Part shown: positions 19,167-27,152 of the stretch, one piece after another
How the letters are laid out: each line of letters starts with the position of its first letter
How positions within the stretch are numbered: the stretch's first letter is position 1
Origin: Streptomyces tailanensis
Lineage (GTDB): Bacteria > Actinomycetota > Actinomycetes > Streptomycetales > Streptomycetaceae
DNA: 61,999 nucleotides
Direction: 5' to 3'
Assembly (NCBI RefSeq): GCF_008386495.1
Contig: NZ_VTHJ01000060.1
Location: forward strand, 1 to 61,999
Program-made: the position numbers and the translations under genes
The notes under the pieces: model-generated
Seen by the model: only the letters and a program-made list of their open reading frames with translations
Database searches by the model: none
Told to the model about the DNA's origin: nothing

Positions 19167-19178
19167 GACAACGTTGTC
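19167..19178. promoter_or_regulatory. GACAACGTTGTC palindrome, orphan LacI-type operator
   Basis: A perfect 12-bp dyad with the central CG typical of LacI-family operators. Eight bases on, AGTGGTCTATACAAGA matches 12 of 16 positions of the DasR consensus, with one good half-site. No gene starts nearby, so these may have belonged to the lost glycosidase or mark a distal ngcE promoter. Confidence 0.4.
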
Positions 19179-19297
19179 GAGTGGTCTATACAAGACTCTA
19201 CCCCGTCAACGGACGGCATCGTCAACTCAGTTGGGTGTTGAGGGGCCGCCGAAGCCTTTGTGTTCATACTGTTCTCGCGTACGTCTTCGCCCTGACG

Positions 19298-19483
19298 TCA
19301 GGCCAGCAGCTCCACCTCCGCCAATGTCGCGGTCTCGTCGAGGGCCAGGCGGTAGTGGCGGTACGTGCTCGGGCCCGGGATCGAGAAGGCCCGCGTCTGT
19401 CGGTCCCAGGTGAACGACTCGCCGGAGCGACGGTCGAGGGTCTGTCACGTGCTGCCGTCCGCCGAGCCCTGGAGGGTCCAGCC
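19298..19483 (-). pseudogene. C-terminal remnant of a glycoside hydrolase (GH92-like beta-sandwich)
   Basis: The minus-strand frame reads GWTLQGSADGST, an in-frame TGA, QTLDRRSGESFTWDRQTRAF, then SIPGPSTYRHYRLALDETA and TLAEVELLA-stop. This matches the discoidin-like C-terminus of streptomycete GH92 alpha-mannosidase-type proteins (W.L.GS.DG..W..LD.R.GE.F.W..QTR.F...Y..YRL......TLAEVELL). Only ~60 codons remain. The rest of the gap to 19614 shows no gene. Confidence 0.6.
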
Positions 19484-19614
19484 GGTCGGCTAACGTTTTC
19501 TACCGGTTACGCAGGGACCAGTAGTGGTTCAAGTGGCTGGTGATGTCAAGGGTGTTGAGTGTGTCGTCCGGGTCGAATGGCGAGGATTCGATCAGGTGGC
19601 GCAAAGGCGCTCAT

Positions 19615-19639
19615 ATTTCCGAGAGGTCTCAACTCGGAA
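19615..19639. promoter_or_regulatory. Inverted repeat upstream of ngcE
   Basis: TTTCCGAG-N9-CTCGGAAA, a perfect 8-bp inverted repeat about 255 nt before the ngcE start. It could be an operator (possibly for the adjacent ROK regulator) or a leader hairpin. Confidence 0.4.
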
Positions 19640-19684
19640 AAGACCAATGGCCAACTTGCATTCGATCTTGCCCCCCTGGCGGGA

Positions 19685-19700
19685 AGTGGACTATACCTGT
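19685..19700. promoter_or_regulatory. Candidate DasR-responsive element (dre) upstream of ngcE
   Basis: AGTGGACTATACCTGT matches 12 of 16 positions of the dre consensus AGTGGTCTAGACCACT. DasR is the GntR-family repressor of GlcNAc/chitin uptake, so a site here fits the ngc operon. It lies about 195 nt before the start codon. Confidence 0.55.
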
Positions 19701-19895
19701 CGGCGTCCGCATAGTGGGCACACAGGTGTGGGCAGGCACGACCCGGGGGGAATTACCGGTGATCGCGGACGTGTCACGCCGCGGACCGCCGTCCTGCCGC
19801 TGTTGAATCCTCACGCACGACCCAGCTTGAACCGACCGCGGTGCCGGGAGGATCCGGTTCACCGCCTGAGTCCTGGAGAAGGCGAGGACTTGAAC

Positions 19896-21362
19896 GTGGG
19901 ATCCACTACCGCTGAGAACACCGGGTACGACAACGGCTCCGCAGGTGTCGGCCGCCGCGATCTGATCAAGCGTTCCGCCGCGCTGGGCCTGATCTCCGTC
20001 CCCACAATGAGCTTCCTTTCCGCCTGCGCCAGCGGCGGTGACGGCGACAGTGGCGAGAAGGTGGAAAAGGGCGAGAAGACGGCGGAGAACCCGCTCGCCG
20101 TCAACGAGAGCGCGCCGCTGGAGATCGTCATCTTCGACGGCGGCTTCGGCACGAAGTACGCCGAGGACGCCAAGGCCGTCTACGAGCAGAAGTTCCCCGA
20201 CGCGAAGGTCAAGTTCTCCGCGACCCAGAAGATCCAGTCGGTCCTCCAGCCGCGCTTCAACCAGGGCACGCCGCCGGATCTGATCGACAACTCGGGTGCC
20301 GAACAGATGGACATGGGCGTCCTCGTGGGCCAGAAGCAGCTCGCCGACCTCACCCCGCTGCTGGACGCGCCGTCCGTCGACGACCCGAACAAGAAGGTCC
20401 GGGACACCCTGCGCCCGGGCATCGTGGAGATGGGCCAGTTCGACGGCGACCCGGTCTGGATCATGTACTACGCGTACACCGTCTATGGCGTGTGGTATTC
20501 CCAGAAGGCGCTGGACTCGCTCGACGCCACCTATCCGGAGACCTGGGACGACATGCTCGCGGTCTGCGAGAAGGCGAAGAAGAAGGGCATGGCGGGCTGG
20601 ACGTACGCGGGCAAGCACCCGTACTACATCCCCTTCTCGCTCTACCCGATGATCGGCAAGGTCGGCGGCGCCGAGGTCCTTGACGCGATCGACAACCTGG
20701 AGCCCAATGCCTGGAAGCACCCCGCGGTCAAGACCTGCTTCGAGGCCTACTACGAGCTCTACAAGAAGGGTTACATCCTCAGGGGCACCCCGGGCCTGGA
20801 CCACATTCAGTCGCAGACGGCCTGGACCGAGGGCAAGGCACTCTTCATCCCGAACGGCTCCTGGGTGGAGAACGAGGCGGCGAAGACCATGCCGGCGGAC
20901 TTCGACCTCGCCGTGTCCGCGCCGTCCGGCATCGACAGCTCGGACAAGATGCCCTTCGGCACCATCTGGGCATCCGGCGGCGAGCCCTTCATCGTCCCCG
21001 CCAAGGCCAAGAACCCCGACGGCGGCATGGAGCAGTTGCGCATCATGCTCAGCGAGGACTCGTCGAGGAACTTCACCCAGTCCGTCAAGTCACTGAGCGC
21101 GTTCAACGGCGGCACCGACGGCATCGAGTTGACCCCGGGCCTGAAGTCCGGTGTCGCCGCCCTGGAGAAGGCCGGCGACAACGTGGTCAACCCGCGGCTC
21201 CAGGACTGGTACGTGGCCCTGCAGAAAGAGAAGATCGGCGTCGGCGGCCTCGGCGAGATGATGGCGGGCCGCCTCACCCCGGCCGAGGCCATCAAGAAGA
21301 TCCAGGGGTACGCCGATGAAGCGGCCAAGGACGACTCCATCAAGCACTACAAGCACCAGTGA
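19896..21362 (+). CDS. ngcE: N-acetylglucosamine/chitobiose ABC transporter binding lipoprotein
   Basis: 488-aa extracytoplasmic binding protein of the CUT1 class, recognised as the NgcE family (GlcNAc and N,N'-diacetylchitobiose uptake). The leader has a twin-arginine motif (GRRDLIKRSAALG, R20-R21) and a lipobox (LSAC, Cys44), so it is probably a Tat-exported lipoprotein. The body begins PLEIVIFDGGFG and contains ETWDDMLAVCEKAKKKG. Start GTG 19896 with GCGAGG upstream; a TTG two codons earlier is possible. First gene of ngcEFG; no ATPase gene follows, so the shared ATPase MsiK must energise it. A candidate DasR site lies upstream. Confidence 0.9.
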   Translation: MGSTTAENTGYDNGSAGVGRRDLIKRSAALGLISVPTMSFLSACASGGDGDSGEKVEKGEKTAENPLAVNESAPLEIVIFDGGFGTKYAEDAKAVYEQKFPDAKVKFSATQKIQSVLQPRFNQGTPPDLIDNSGAEQMDMGVLVGQKQLADLTPLLDAPSVDDPNKKVRDTLRPGIVEMGQFDGDPVWIMYYAYTVYGVWYSQKALDSLDATYPETWDDMLAVCEKAKKKGMAGWTYAGKHPYYIPFSLYPMIGKVGGAEVLDAIDNLEPNAWKHPAVKTCFEAYYELYKKGYILRGTPGLDHIQSQTAWTEGKALFIPNGSWVENEAAKTMPADFDLAVSAPSGIDSSDKMPFGTIWASGGEPFIVPAKAKNPDGGMEQLRIMLSEDSSRNFTQSVKSLSAFNGGTDGIELTPGLKSGVAALEKAGDNVVNPRLQDWYVALQKEKIGVGGLGEMMAGRLTPAEAIKKIQGYADEAAKDDSIKHYKHQ

Positions 21363-21372
21363 GCGTGGCGCG

Positions 21373-21416
21373 GCCGGGGATTTCCGACGCTCGGACGATT
21401 GACGGGAATCCCCGGC
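21373..21416 (+). promoter_or_regulatory. Intercistronic stem-loop between ngcE and ngcF
   Basis: GCCGGGGATT ... AATCCCCGGC, a 10-bp perfect stem with a 24-nt loop in the 106-nt gap. Such hairpins after binding-protein genes usually attenuate or protect the transcript so that more binding protein than permease is made. Confidence 0.65.
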
Positions 21417-21468
21417 TCTTGATGGCGGCGTCGGCGGCGGTGCCCGCGGGAAGATCGGGTCGGTAGGA

Positions 21469-22398
21469 ATGCAACACGGCAAGTACCGTTTTATCGTGGG
21501 GTTCTTGGCGGCCCCCCTGACCATTTACGGCCTCTTCGTGATCTGGCCATTCATCCAGTCCATCTACTATTCGTTCACGGACTGGAGCGGACTGAGCCCC
21601 GAGTTCAAGATGGTGGGGTTCAAGAACTTCACGAGAATGCTGGAGGACGACGTCTTCTGGAAGTCCTTTCAGCACAGCGTGATGCTCGTGGTGCTGCTTC
21701 CGCTGGTCACGCTCACCCTCGCCCTGTTCTTCGCCTTCATGCTCAACGTCGGCGGCAGGCGCCGGAAGGGCGCCGCGATCGCGGGCGTACGCGGCTCCTC
21801 CTTCTACAAGGTCGTCTATTTCTTCCCGCAGGTGCTGTCGATCGCGATCGTCGCCCTGCTGTTCCAGTTCGCCTACAACCCCAACAGCGGCGCGCTCAAC
21901 TCCGGCCTGAAACTCATCGGTCTCGACAACGTCCAGCCCAACTGGCTCGGCGACCCCGATCTCGCCCTGTGGTGTGTCTTCGCGGTCCTCGTCTGGAGCA
22001 CCGTCGGATTCTTCGTCGTGCTCTTCTCCGCCGGAATGGCCTCCATTCCCCGGGACTACTACGAGGCCGCACTGCTGGACGGGGCGAACCGCATCACCAC
22101 GTTCTTCAGGATCACCCTGCCGCTGCTCTGGGACACCGTGCAGTCGGGCTGGGCCTACATGGGCATCCTCGCGCTGGGCGCCGAGTCCTTCGCGGTCGTA
22201 CAGATCATGACCGTCGGCCCGAACGGCGGCGGCCCCGACTATTCGACGACGGTCCTGCCGCTGTACGTCTACCAGAAGGCATTCCGCGACGGCCAGGCCG
22301 CCTACGCGACAACAATCGGCGTCGCCCTCCTCGTCGTGACGCTGCTCTTCGTCGCGATCGTGATGAAGCTCGGCCGACGCGAACGGCTGGAGTACTGA
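21469..22398 (+). CDS. ngcF: ABC sugar permease, MalF type
   Basis: 309-aa inner-membrane permease with about six TM segments (first about residues 11-33) and the EAA loop EAALLDGANRITTFFRITLPLLWDT, which contacts the ATPase. Partner of NgcG. ATG at 21469. Its stop overlaps the start of the Pro/Thr-rich ORF (TGATG). Confidence 0.92.
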   Translation: MQHGKYRFIVGFLAAPLTIYGLFVIWPFIQSIYYSFTDWSGLSPEFKMVGFKNFTRMLEDDVFWKSFQHSVMLVVLLPLVTLTLALFFAFMLNVGGRRRKGAAIAGVRGSSFYKVVYFFPQVLSIAIVALLFQFAYNPNSGALNSGLKLIGLDNVQPNWLGDPDLALWCVFAVLVWSTVGFFVVLFSAGMASIPRDYYEAALLDGANRITTFFRITLPLLWDTVQSGWAYMGILALGAESFAVVQIMTVGPNGGGPDYSTTVLPLYVYQKAFRDGQAAYATTIGVALLVVTLLFVAIVMKLGRRERLEY

Positions 22399-22592
22399 TG
22401 GGGACCGTGCCGACTGGGCCGACCGGGCCGCTGACGGTGCCGACGGAGCTGACCGTGCCGATCGAGTCGACCGGGCCGACCCGCCCAACCGGGCCGCCGA
22501 CCAGGCCGACCGTGCGGATCGAGCCGACCCGGCCGCTTACCAGGCCGATCGTGCCGACAGCGCCGACCGAGTCGCGAGGAGGACCCCAATGA
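22398..22592 (+). CDS. Pro/Thr-rich 64-aa ORF bridging ngcF and ngcG
   Basis: An ATG overlapping the ngcF stop (TGATG) opens a 64-codon frame that ends with TGA overlapping the ngcG start (ATGA). The product is low complexity (MGTVPTGPTGPLTVPTELTV and so on), with P-T every three residues, encoded by degenerate ~9-bp repeats of the CCGACCGTG type. It probably keeps ribosomes moving from ngcF to ngcG (translational coupling). It could equally be an expanded repeat in which an open frame survives because the repeat unit is a multiple of three. No TM, Cys or known domain. Confidence 0.45.
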   Translation: MGTVPTGPTGPLTVPTELTVPIESTGPTRPTGPPTRPTVRIEPTRPLTRPIVPTAPTESRGGPQ

Positions 22593-23509
22593 AGACGACC
22601 GACACGCCTCCCGTCGACCCCGCCGAGGATGTGCCGCCCGTGGCCAAGACGTCGGAGGTCCCCGCGCCGCCCGCGAAGGCCACCGAGGGAACGTTTCTCA
22701 ACGTCTTCTCGCACGGCATGCTCATCCTGTGGGCGTTCATGGTCGTCCTGCCGCTGCTGTGGGCGGTGATGACCTCGTTCAAGACGGACCGGGACATCTT
22801 CAGTTCGCCCTGGGCGCTGCCCGACTCGCTGCACTTCGAGAACTGGTCGCGTGCCTGGACCGAGGCGAACATGAGCGACTACTTCCTCAACACGGTGATC
22901 GTGGTGGGGTGCTCGCTCGTCGGCACCATGCTGCTGGGCTCGATGGCGGCGTACGTCCTCGCGCGCTTCGACTTCCCCGGGAACCGCTTCATCTACTTCC
23001 TCTTCATCGGAGGGATGAGCTTCCCGATCATCCTGGCGCTGGTCCCGCTGTTCTACGTCATGCAGAACCTCTCACTGCTGAACACACTGCCCGGGCTGAT
23101 CCTGGTCTACATCGGGTACTCGCTGCCCTTCACGGTGTTCTTCATGACGGCCTTCTTCCGTACGCTGCCGACCACGGTGGCGGAAGCGGCCTTCGTGGAC
23201 GGCGCCTCGCACACCAGGACGTTCTTCCAGGTCATGCTGCCGATGGCCAAGCCGGGCCTGATCAGCATCAGCATCTTCAACTTCCTGGGGCAGTGGAACC
23301 AGTACATGCTGCCGACGGTGCTCAACACCGAACCCGACCGGAAGGTGCTCACCCAGGGCCTGGTCCAGCTGGCCGTCAGTCAGGGCTACAAGGGTGACTG
23401 GTCCGGCCTCTTCGCCGGGCTCGTGATGGCGATGCTGCCGGTGCTCGCCGCGTACATCGTCTTCCAGCGCCAGGTCGTGCAGGGGCTGACTGCGGGCGCG
23501 CTGAAGTAA
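22589..23509 (+). CDS. ngcG: ABC sugar permease, MalG type
   Basis: 306-aa permease with a ~40-residue hydrophilic N-terminus and six predicted TMs; EAA loop EAAFVDGASHTRTFFQVMLPMAKPG. GAGGAGG precedes the ATG. The last codons and the stop are part of a 13-bp tandem duplication (GCTGAAGTAAGAC twice, 23500-23525). Confidence 0.92.
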   Translation: MKTTDTPPVDPAEDVPPVAKTSEVPAPPAKATEGTFLNVFSHGMLILWAFMVVLPLLWAVMTSFKTDRDIFSSPWALPDSLHFENWSRAWTEANMSDYFLNTVIVVGCSLVGTMLLGSMAAYVLARFDFPGNRFIYFLFIGGMSFPIILALVPLFYVMQNLSLLNTLPGLILVYIGYSLPFTVFFMTAFFRTLPTTVAEAAFVDGASHTRTFFQVMLPMAKPGLISISIFNFLGQWNQYMLPTVLNTEPDRKVLTQGLVQLAVSQGYKGDWSGLFAGLVMAMLPVLAAYIVFQRQVVQGLTAGALK

Positions 23510-23540
23510 GACGCTGAAGTAAGACATTCCCGAACACGTC

Positions 23541-23573
23541 GTACACCGTTCCTCTTGTGGGGGAGCGGTGTAC
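23541..23573 (+). terminator. ngcEFG terminator
   Basis: GTACACCG, a 17-nt loop, then CGGTGTAC, 31 nt after the ngcG stop. Confidence 0.65.
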
Positions 23574-23703
23574 ACACGTGTGCGCATACCCCGGATCCGG
23601 TTCAACCTCTTGACGGGACACGACCCGAACGGCTCAGCTTAGAGTTCACTAGTTGGACATAGACGGGGCCTCGCCGACGCGGTCCCGCGTGCGGGAGGTC
23701 GTC

Positions 23704-24903
23704 GTGGAGACTCCGGGGTCGCAGTCGTCGCTGCACCGAGCAAATCTCGAGCGCGTCGTCCGGGCGGTGCGCCTCGCCGGATCACTCACCCAGGCCGAGA
23801 TCGCCAGGACGACGGGCCTGTCCGCGGCCACGGTCTCCAACATCGTGCGGGAACTGAAGGACGGCGGAACGGTCGAGGTCACGCCCACGTCGGCGGGCGG
23901 CCGCCGGGCCCGCGCGGTCTCGCTGAGCGGAGACGCCGGGATCGTCATCGGCGTCGACTTCGGGCACACGCATTTGCGCGTCGCGATCGGAAATCTGGCC
24001 CACCAGGTGCTCGCCGAGGAGGCCGAGCCGCTCGATGTGGACGCCTCCTCGACGCAGGGCTTCGACCGGGCGGAACAGCTGGTCAATCGCCTGGTCGACG
24101 CCACCGGAGTGGACCGTACGAAGATCGCGGGCGTCGGCCTCGGTGTGCCCGGTCCGATCGATGTGGAGTCCGGGACGCTGGGCTCCACCGCCATCCTGCC
24201 GGGCTGGACCGGCACCAAGCCCGCCGCCGAGATGCGCGGCCGCCTCGGCGTCCCGGTGCACGTGGACAACGACGCCAACCTCGGCGCCCTGGGCGAGCTG
24301 GTCTGGGGCAGCGGCCGCGGGGTGCGGGACCTGGCCTATATCAAGGTGTCCAGCGGCGTTGGTGCCGGACTGGTGATCGATGGCAAGATCTACAGAGGGC
24401 CGGGCGGCACGGCGGGAGAAATCGGGCACATCACTCTGGATGAGTCCGGCCCGGTCTGCCGCTGCGGCAACCGTGGCTGCTTGGAGACCTTCACCGCCGC
24501 GCGCTATGTGCTGCCACTCCTCCAGTCCAGCCACGGCACCGATCTGACCATGGAGGACGTCGTACGGTTGGCGAGGGACGGGGACCCGGGCTGCCGCCGG
24601 GTGATCGCCGACGTCGGCCGACACATCGGAAGTGGAGTCGCCAATCTCTGCAATCTGCTGAACCCCAGCCGTGTGGTCCTCGGTGGCGATCTCGCCGAGG
24701 CCGGAGAGCTGGTTCTCGGACCCATAAGGGAGTCGGTCGGCCGGTACGCCATCCCCAGTGCCGCGCGTCAACTCTCGGTGCTGCCAGGGGCACTTGGCGG
24801 TCGGGCGGAGGTTCTCGGGGCACTCGCCCTGGCTCTGAGCGAGATGGGTGATTCGACACTGTTGGACGGGACCTTGTCCGCCGCCACCCCTGCCTTCACT
24901 TAG
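23704..24903 (+). CDS. rok7B7: ROK-family transcriptional regulator (Rok7B7-like)
   Basis: 399-aa regulator: winged HTH at about residues 28-52 (LTQAEIARTTGLSAATVSNI) and a ROK sugar-kinase-like domain. The domain keeps IGVDFGHTH (phosphate-loop D), VDNDANLGALGE, GEIGH and the zinc motif C252-R-C254-G-N-R-G-C259-LE. I chose GTG 23704 because GGGAGG lies 5 nt upstream; TTG 23653 is the alternative. Sits between ngcEFG and xylFGH, as Rok7B7 (SCO6008) does, where the protein affects xylose uptake, carbon catabolite repression and antibiotics (literature recall). Because kinase-like residues are retained, sugar binding is expected; catalysis is unproven. Confidence 0.88.
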   Translation: METPGSQSSLHRANLERVVRAVRLAGSLTQAEIARTTGLSAATVSNIVRELKDGGTVEVTPTSAGGRRARAVSLSGDAGIVIGVDFGHTHLRVAIGNLAHQVLAEEAEPLDVDASSTQGFDRAEQLVNRLVDATGVDRTKIAGVGLGVPGPIDVESGTLGSTAILPGWTGTKPAAEMRGRLGVPVHVDNDANLGALGELVWGSGRGVRDLAYIKVSSGVGAGLVIDGKIYRGPGGTAGEIGHITLDESGPVCRCGNRGCLETFTAARYVLPLLQSSHGTDLTMEDVVRLARDGDPGCRRVIADVGRHIGSGVANLCNLLNPSRVVLGGDLAEAGELVLGPIRESVGRYAIPSAARQLSVLPGALGGRAEVLGALALALSEMGDSTLLDGTLSAATPAFT

Positions 24904-24986
24904 AGAACGAAACATGTCGTTGCCAACCCGTTAAGGATTTACTTCTTGACGTCGCACATGTGGCCGAGTTGACTTCCAGTCACCTC

Positions 24987-25004
24987 GGCCGCAGTGCTGC
25001 GGCC
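24987..25004. promoter_or_regulatory. Palindrome in the xylF leader
   Basis: GGCCGCAG-TG-CTGCGGCC, 8-bp half-sites, 24 nt before the xylF start. It could be an operator for the preceding ROK regulator or a leader hairpin. A TTGAC-like box lies 40 nt further upstream. Confidence 0.4.
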
Positions 25005-25028
25005 CGTGTCAGGGAGGCACAACCCAAA

Positions 25029-26129
25029 ATGAACGCAACGATGCGTAGAGTCGTGATCGGCGCCACGGCGGTTTCGCTGGCGCTCTCCGTGGCCGCCTGC
25101 GGCAAGGCCGGCGACGACGACTCGGACAGCGGCAGCACCAGCGGCTCGGACAGCAAGTCCATCGGTCTGCTCCTGCCCGACACTGTCACCGCGCGCTACG
25201 AGAAGTTCGACAAGCCGTACTTCGAGGCCAAGGTCAAGGAGCTGTGCTCCGACTGCGACGTCCAGTACGCGAACGCGGCGGCCGACCCCACCAAGCAGGC
25301 CCAGCAGATGAGCACCATGGTGACCAAGGGCGTGAAGGTCATCGTGGTCTCCGCCCAGGACTCCGCCGCGATCAAGTCCTCCATCCAGTCCGCTGTGGAC
25401 AAGGGCGTCAAGGTCGTCGCCTACGACCGTCTCGCCCAGGGCCCGGTCTCGGCGTACGTCTCCTTCGACAACGTCAAGGTGGGTGAGCTCCAGGGCCAGG
25501 CCCTGCTCGACGCGCTCGGCGACAAGGCGACCACCAAGTCCAAGGTCGTCATGATCAACGGCGACGACGCCGACCCGAACGCCGGCCAGTTCAAGGAAGG
25601 CGCGCACAAGGTCCTCGACGGCAAGGTCGACATCGCCTACGAGCAGTCCGGCCTGTGGAAGGACACCGTCGCCGCCCAGAAGATGTCCGCGGCGATCACG
25701 CAGCTGGGCGCCAAGAACATCGCGGGCGTCTACGCCGCCAACGACGGTATGGCCGGTGGTATCGCCAACACCCTCAAGGGCGCGAAGATCAGCAACATCC
25801 CCCTGACGGGTCAGGACGCCGAGCTCGCGGCCATCCAGCGGATCGTCGCCGGCACGCAGTCCGCCACGGTCTACAAGGCCTACAAGCCCGAGGCCGACAC
25901 CGCCGCCGAGCTCGCGGTCAACCTGCTGGAGGGCAAGGACATCAAGTCCCTGGCCGACACCGAGGTGACCAGCGGTTCCGGTGACAAGGTGCCCGCGAAG
26001 CTGCTGACGCCGGTGTCCGTCACCAAGGAGAACATCGCGGACACGGTCGTCAAGGACAAGCTCTTCACCGTCGCCGACATCTGCACCGCCGAGTACGCCG
26101 AGGCGTGCAAGAAGGCCGGTCTCGAGTAA
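25029..26129 (+). CDS. xylF: Xylose-type ABC transporter binding lipoprotein
   Basis: 366-aa periplasmic-binding-protein-like lipoprotein (lipobox VAAC, Cys24; Ser/Asp/Gly linker) of the ribose/xylose class (SIGLLLPDTVTARYEKFDKP; VVAYDRLAQGPVSAYVSFDN; TGQDAELAAIQRI). It captures D-xylose or a related pentose outside the membrane. First gene of xylFGH, after the ROK regulator. Codon bias suggests strong expression. The ligand assignment relies on synteny with SCO6009-6011 and on similarity to XylF rather than RbsB. Confidence 0.88.
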   Translation: MNATMRRVVIGATAVSLALSVAACGKAGDDDSDSGSTSGSDSKSIGLLLPDTVTARYEKFDKPYFEAKVKELCSDCDVQYANAAADPTKQAQQMSTMVTKGVKVIVVSAQDSAAIKSSIQSAVDKGVKVVAYDRLAQGPVSAYVSFDNVKVGELQGQALLDALGDKATTKSKVVMINGDDADPNAGQFKEGAHKVLDGKVDIAYEQSGLWKDTVAAQKMSAAITQLGAKNIAGVYAANDGMAGGIANTLKGAKISNIPLTGQDAELAAIQRIVAGTQSATVYKAYKPEADTAAELAVNLLEGKDIKSLADTEVTSGSGDKVPAKLLTPVSVTKENIADTVVKDKLFTVADICTAEYAEACKKAGLE

Positions 26130-26151
26130 GCACTCGAGCCCCGCATAGCCT

Positions 26152-26202
26152 GTCCGGCGCCCGCCCCACCTTCAGACCCCGCTTCCGGGGCGGGCGCCGG
26201 AC
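26152..26202 (+). promoter_or_regulatory. Strong hairpin between xylF and xylG
   Basis: A 16-bp perfect stem (GTCCGGCGCCCGCCCC and its complement) with a 19-nt loop, 22 nt after the xylF stop. Probably a partial terminator or mRNA stabiliser setting the binding-protein excess. Confidence 0.75.
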
Positions 26203-26369
26203 GGAACCGTTGCCCGCGCAACGGATTCACGCATGTTCATCTTGTAAGCCTCGTGCGGCGGTCTCCCGGCTCTCGCCTTCGGGCCTCGCCTCGGGTCCGC
26301 GCACAATCCTCCGCGCCTGGTTCCCAGCGCGGCATCCCCGCCGGTCAGGCGGCGAAGGAGATGGTTCAC

Positions 26370-27152
26370 GTGTCCGCTACGCCCGTGCTGGCGTTGCGCG
26401 GAGTCTCCAAGCGATTCGGTGCGGTGCAGGCACTCACCGACGTCGATCTGGAGGTCCACGCCGGAGAAGTGGTCGCCCTGGTGGGCGACAACGGCGCAGG
26501 TAAGTCCACCCTGGTCAAGACGATCGCGGGTGTCCACCCCATCGATGACGGCGTCATCGAGTGGCAGGGCAACCCGGTCAAGATCAACAAGCCGCACGAC
26601 GCCCAGGGCCTCGGCGTCGCGACCGTCTACCAGGACCTCGCGCTCTGCGACAACCTCGACGTCGTGGGCAACCTCTACCTCGGCCGCGAGCTGCTGCACC
26701 GGGGCGTCATCGACGAGGTGACGATGGAGCAGAAGGCCCGCGAGCTGCTGTCCACGCTCTCCATCCGCATCCCGAGCGTGCGCATCCCGATCGCCAGCCT
26801 CTCCGGCGGTCAGCGCCAGGTCGTCGCCATCGCCCGCGCCCTGATCGGCGACCCCAAGGTCGTCATCCTCGACGAGCCCACCGCCGCGCTCGGCATCGAG
26901 CAGACCGCGCAGGTCCTCGACCTGGTCGAGCGGCTGCGCGAGCGTGACCTCGGCGTCATCCTCATCAGCCACAACATGGCCGACGTCAAGGCGGTCGCGG
27001 ACACCGTCGCCGTACTGCGCCTGGGCAAGAACAACGGCTCCTTCTCCGTGAAGGACACCAGCCACGAAGAGATCATCGCCGCCATCACGGGCGCCACGGA
27101 CAACGCCGTGACCCGTCGTGCGGGGCGTCGCACCCCGGAGGCGGCAAAGTGA
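26370..27152 (+). CDS. xylG: Xylose ABC transporter ATP-binding protein
   Basis: 260-aa ATPase with Walker A GDNGAGKST (39-47), signature LSGGQRQ, Walker B VVILDEPTAAL and H-loop LISHN. It has a single nucleotide-binding domain, unlike the tandem-domain XylG/RbsA of E. coli (about 500 aa). GTG 26370 sits 9 nt after GAAGGAG; the ATG at 26361 directly abuts that sequence and is less likely. Its stop overlaps the xylH start (GTGA). Confidence 0.9.
   Translation: MSATPVLALRGVSKRFGAVQALTDVDLEVHAGEVVALVGDNGAGKSTLVKTIAGVHPIDDGVIEWQGNPVKINKPHDAQGLGVATVYQDLALCDNLDVVGNLYLGRELLHRGVIDEVTMEQKARELLSTLSIRIPSVRIPIASLSGGQRQVVAIARALIGDPKVVILDEPTAALGIEQTAQVLDLVERLRERDLGVILISHNMADVKAVADTVAVLRLGKNNGSFSVKDTSHEEIIAAITGATDNAVTRRAGRRTPEAAK

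Noticed and set aside
22398..22592. A CRISPR-like or minisatellite array
   Set aside because: Units are about 9 bp, degenerate and without unique spacers, so this is a coding-type repeat, not CRISPR. No CRISPR array or cas gene was seen anywhere in the window.
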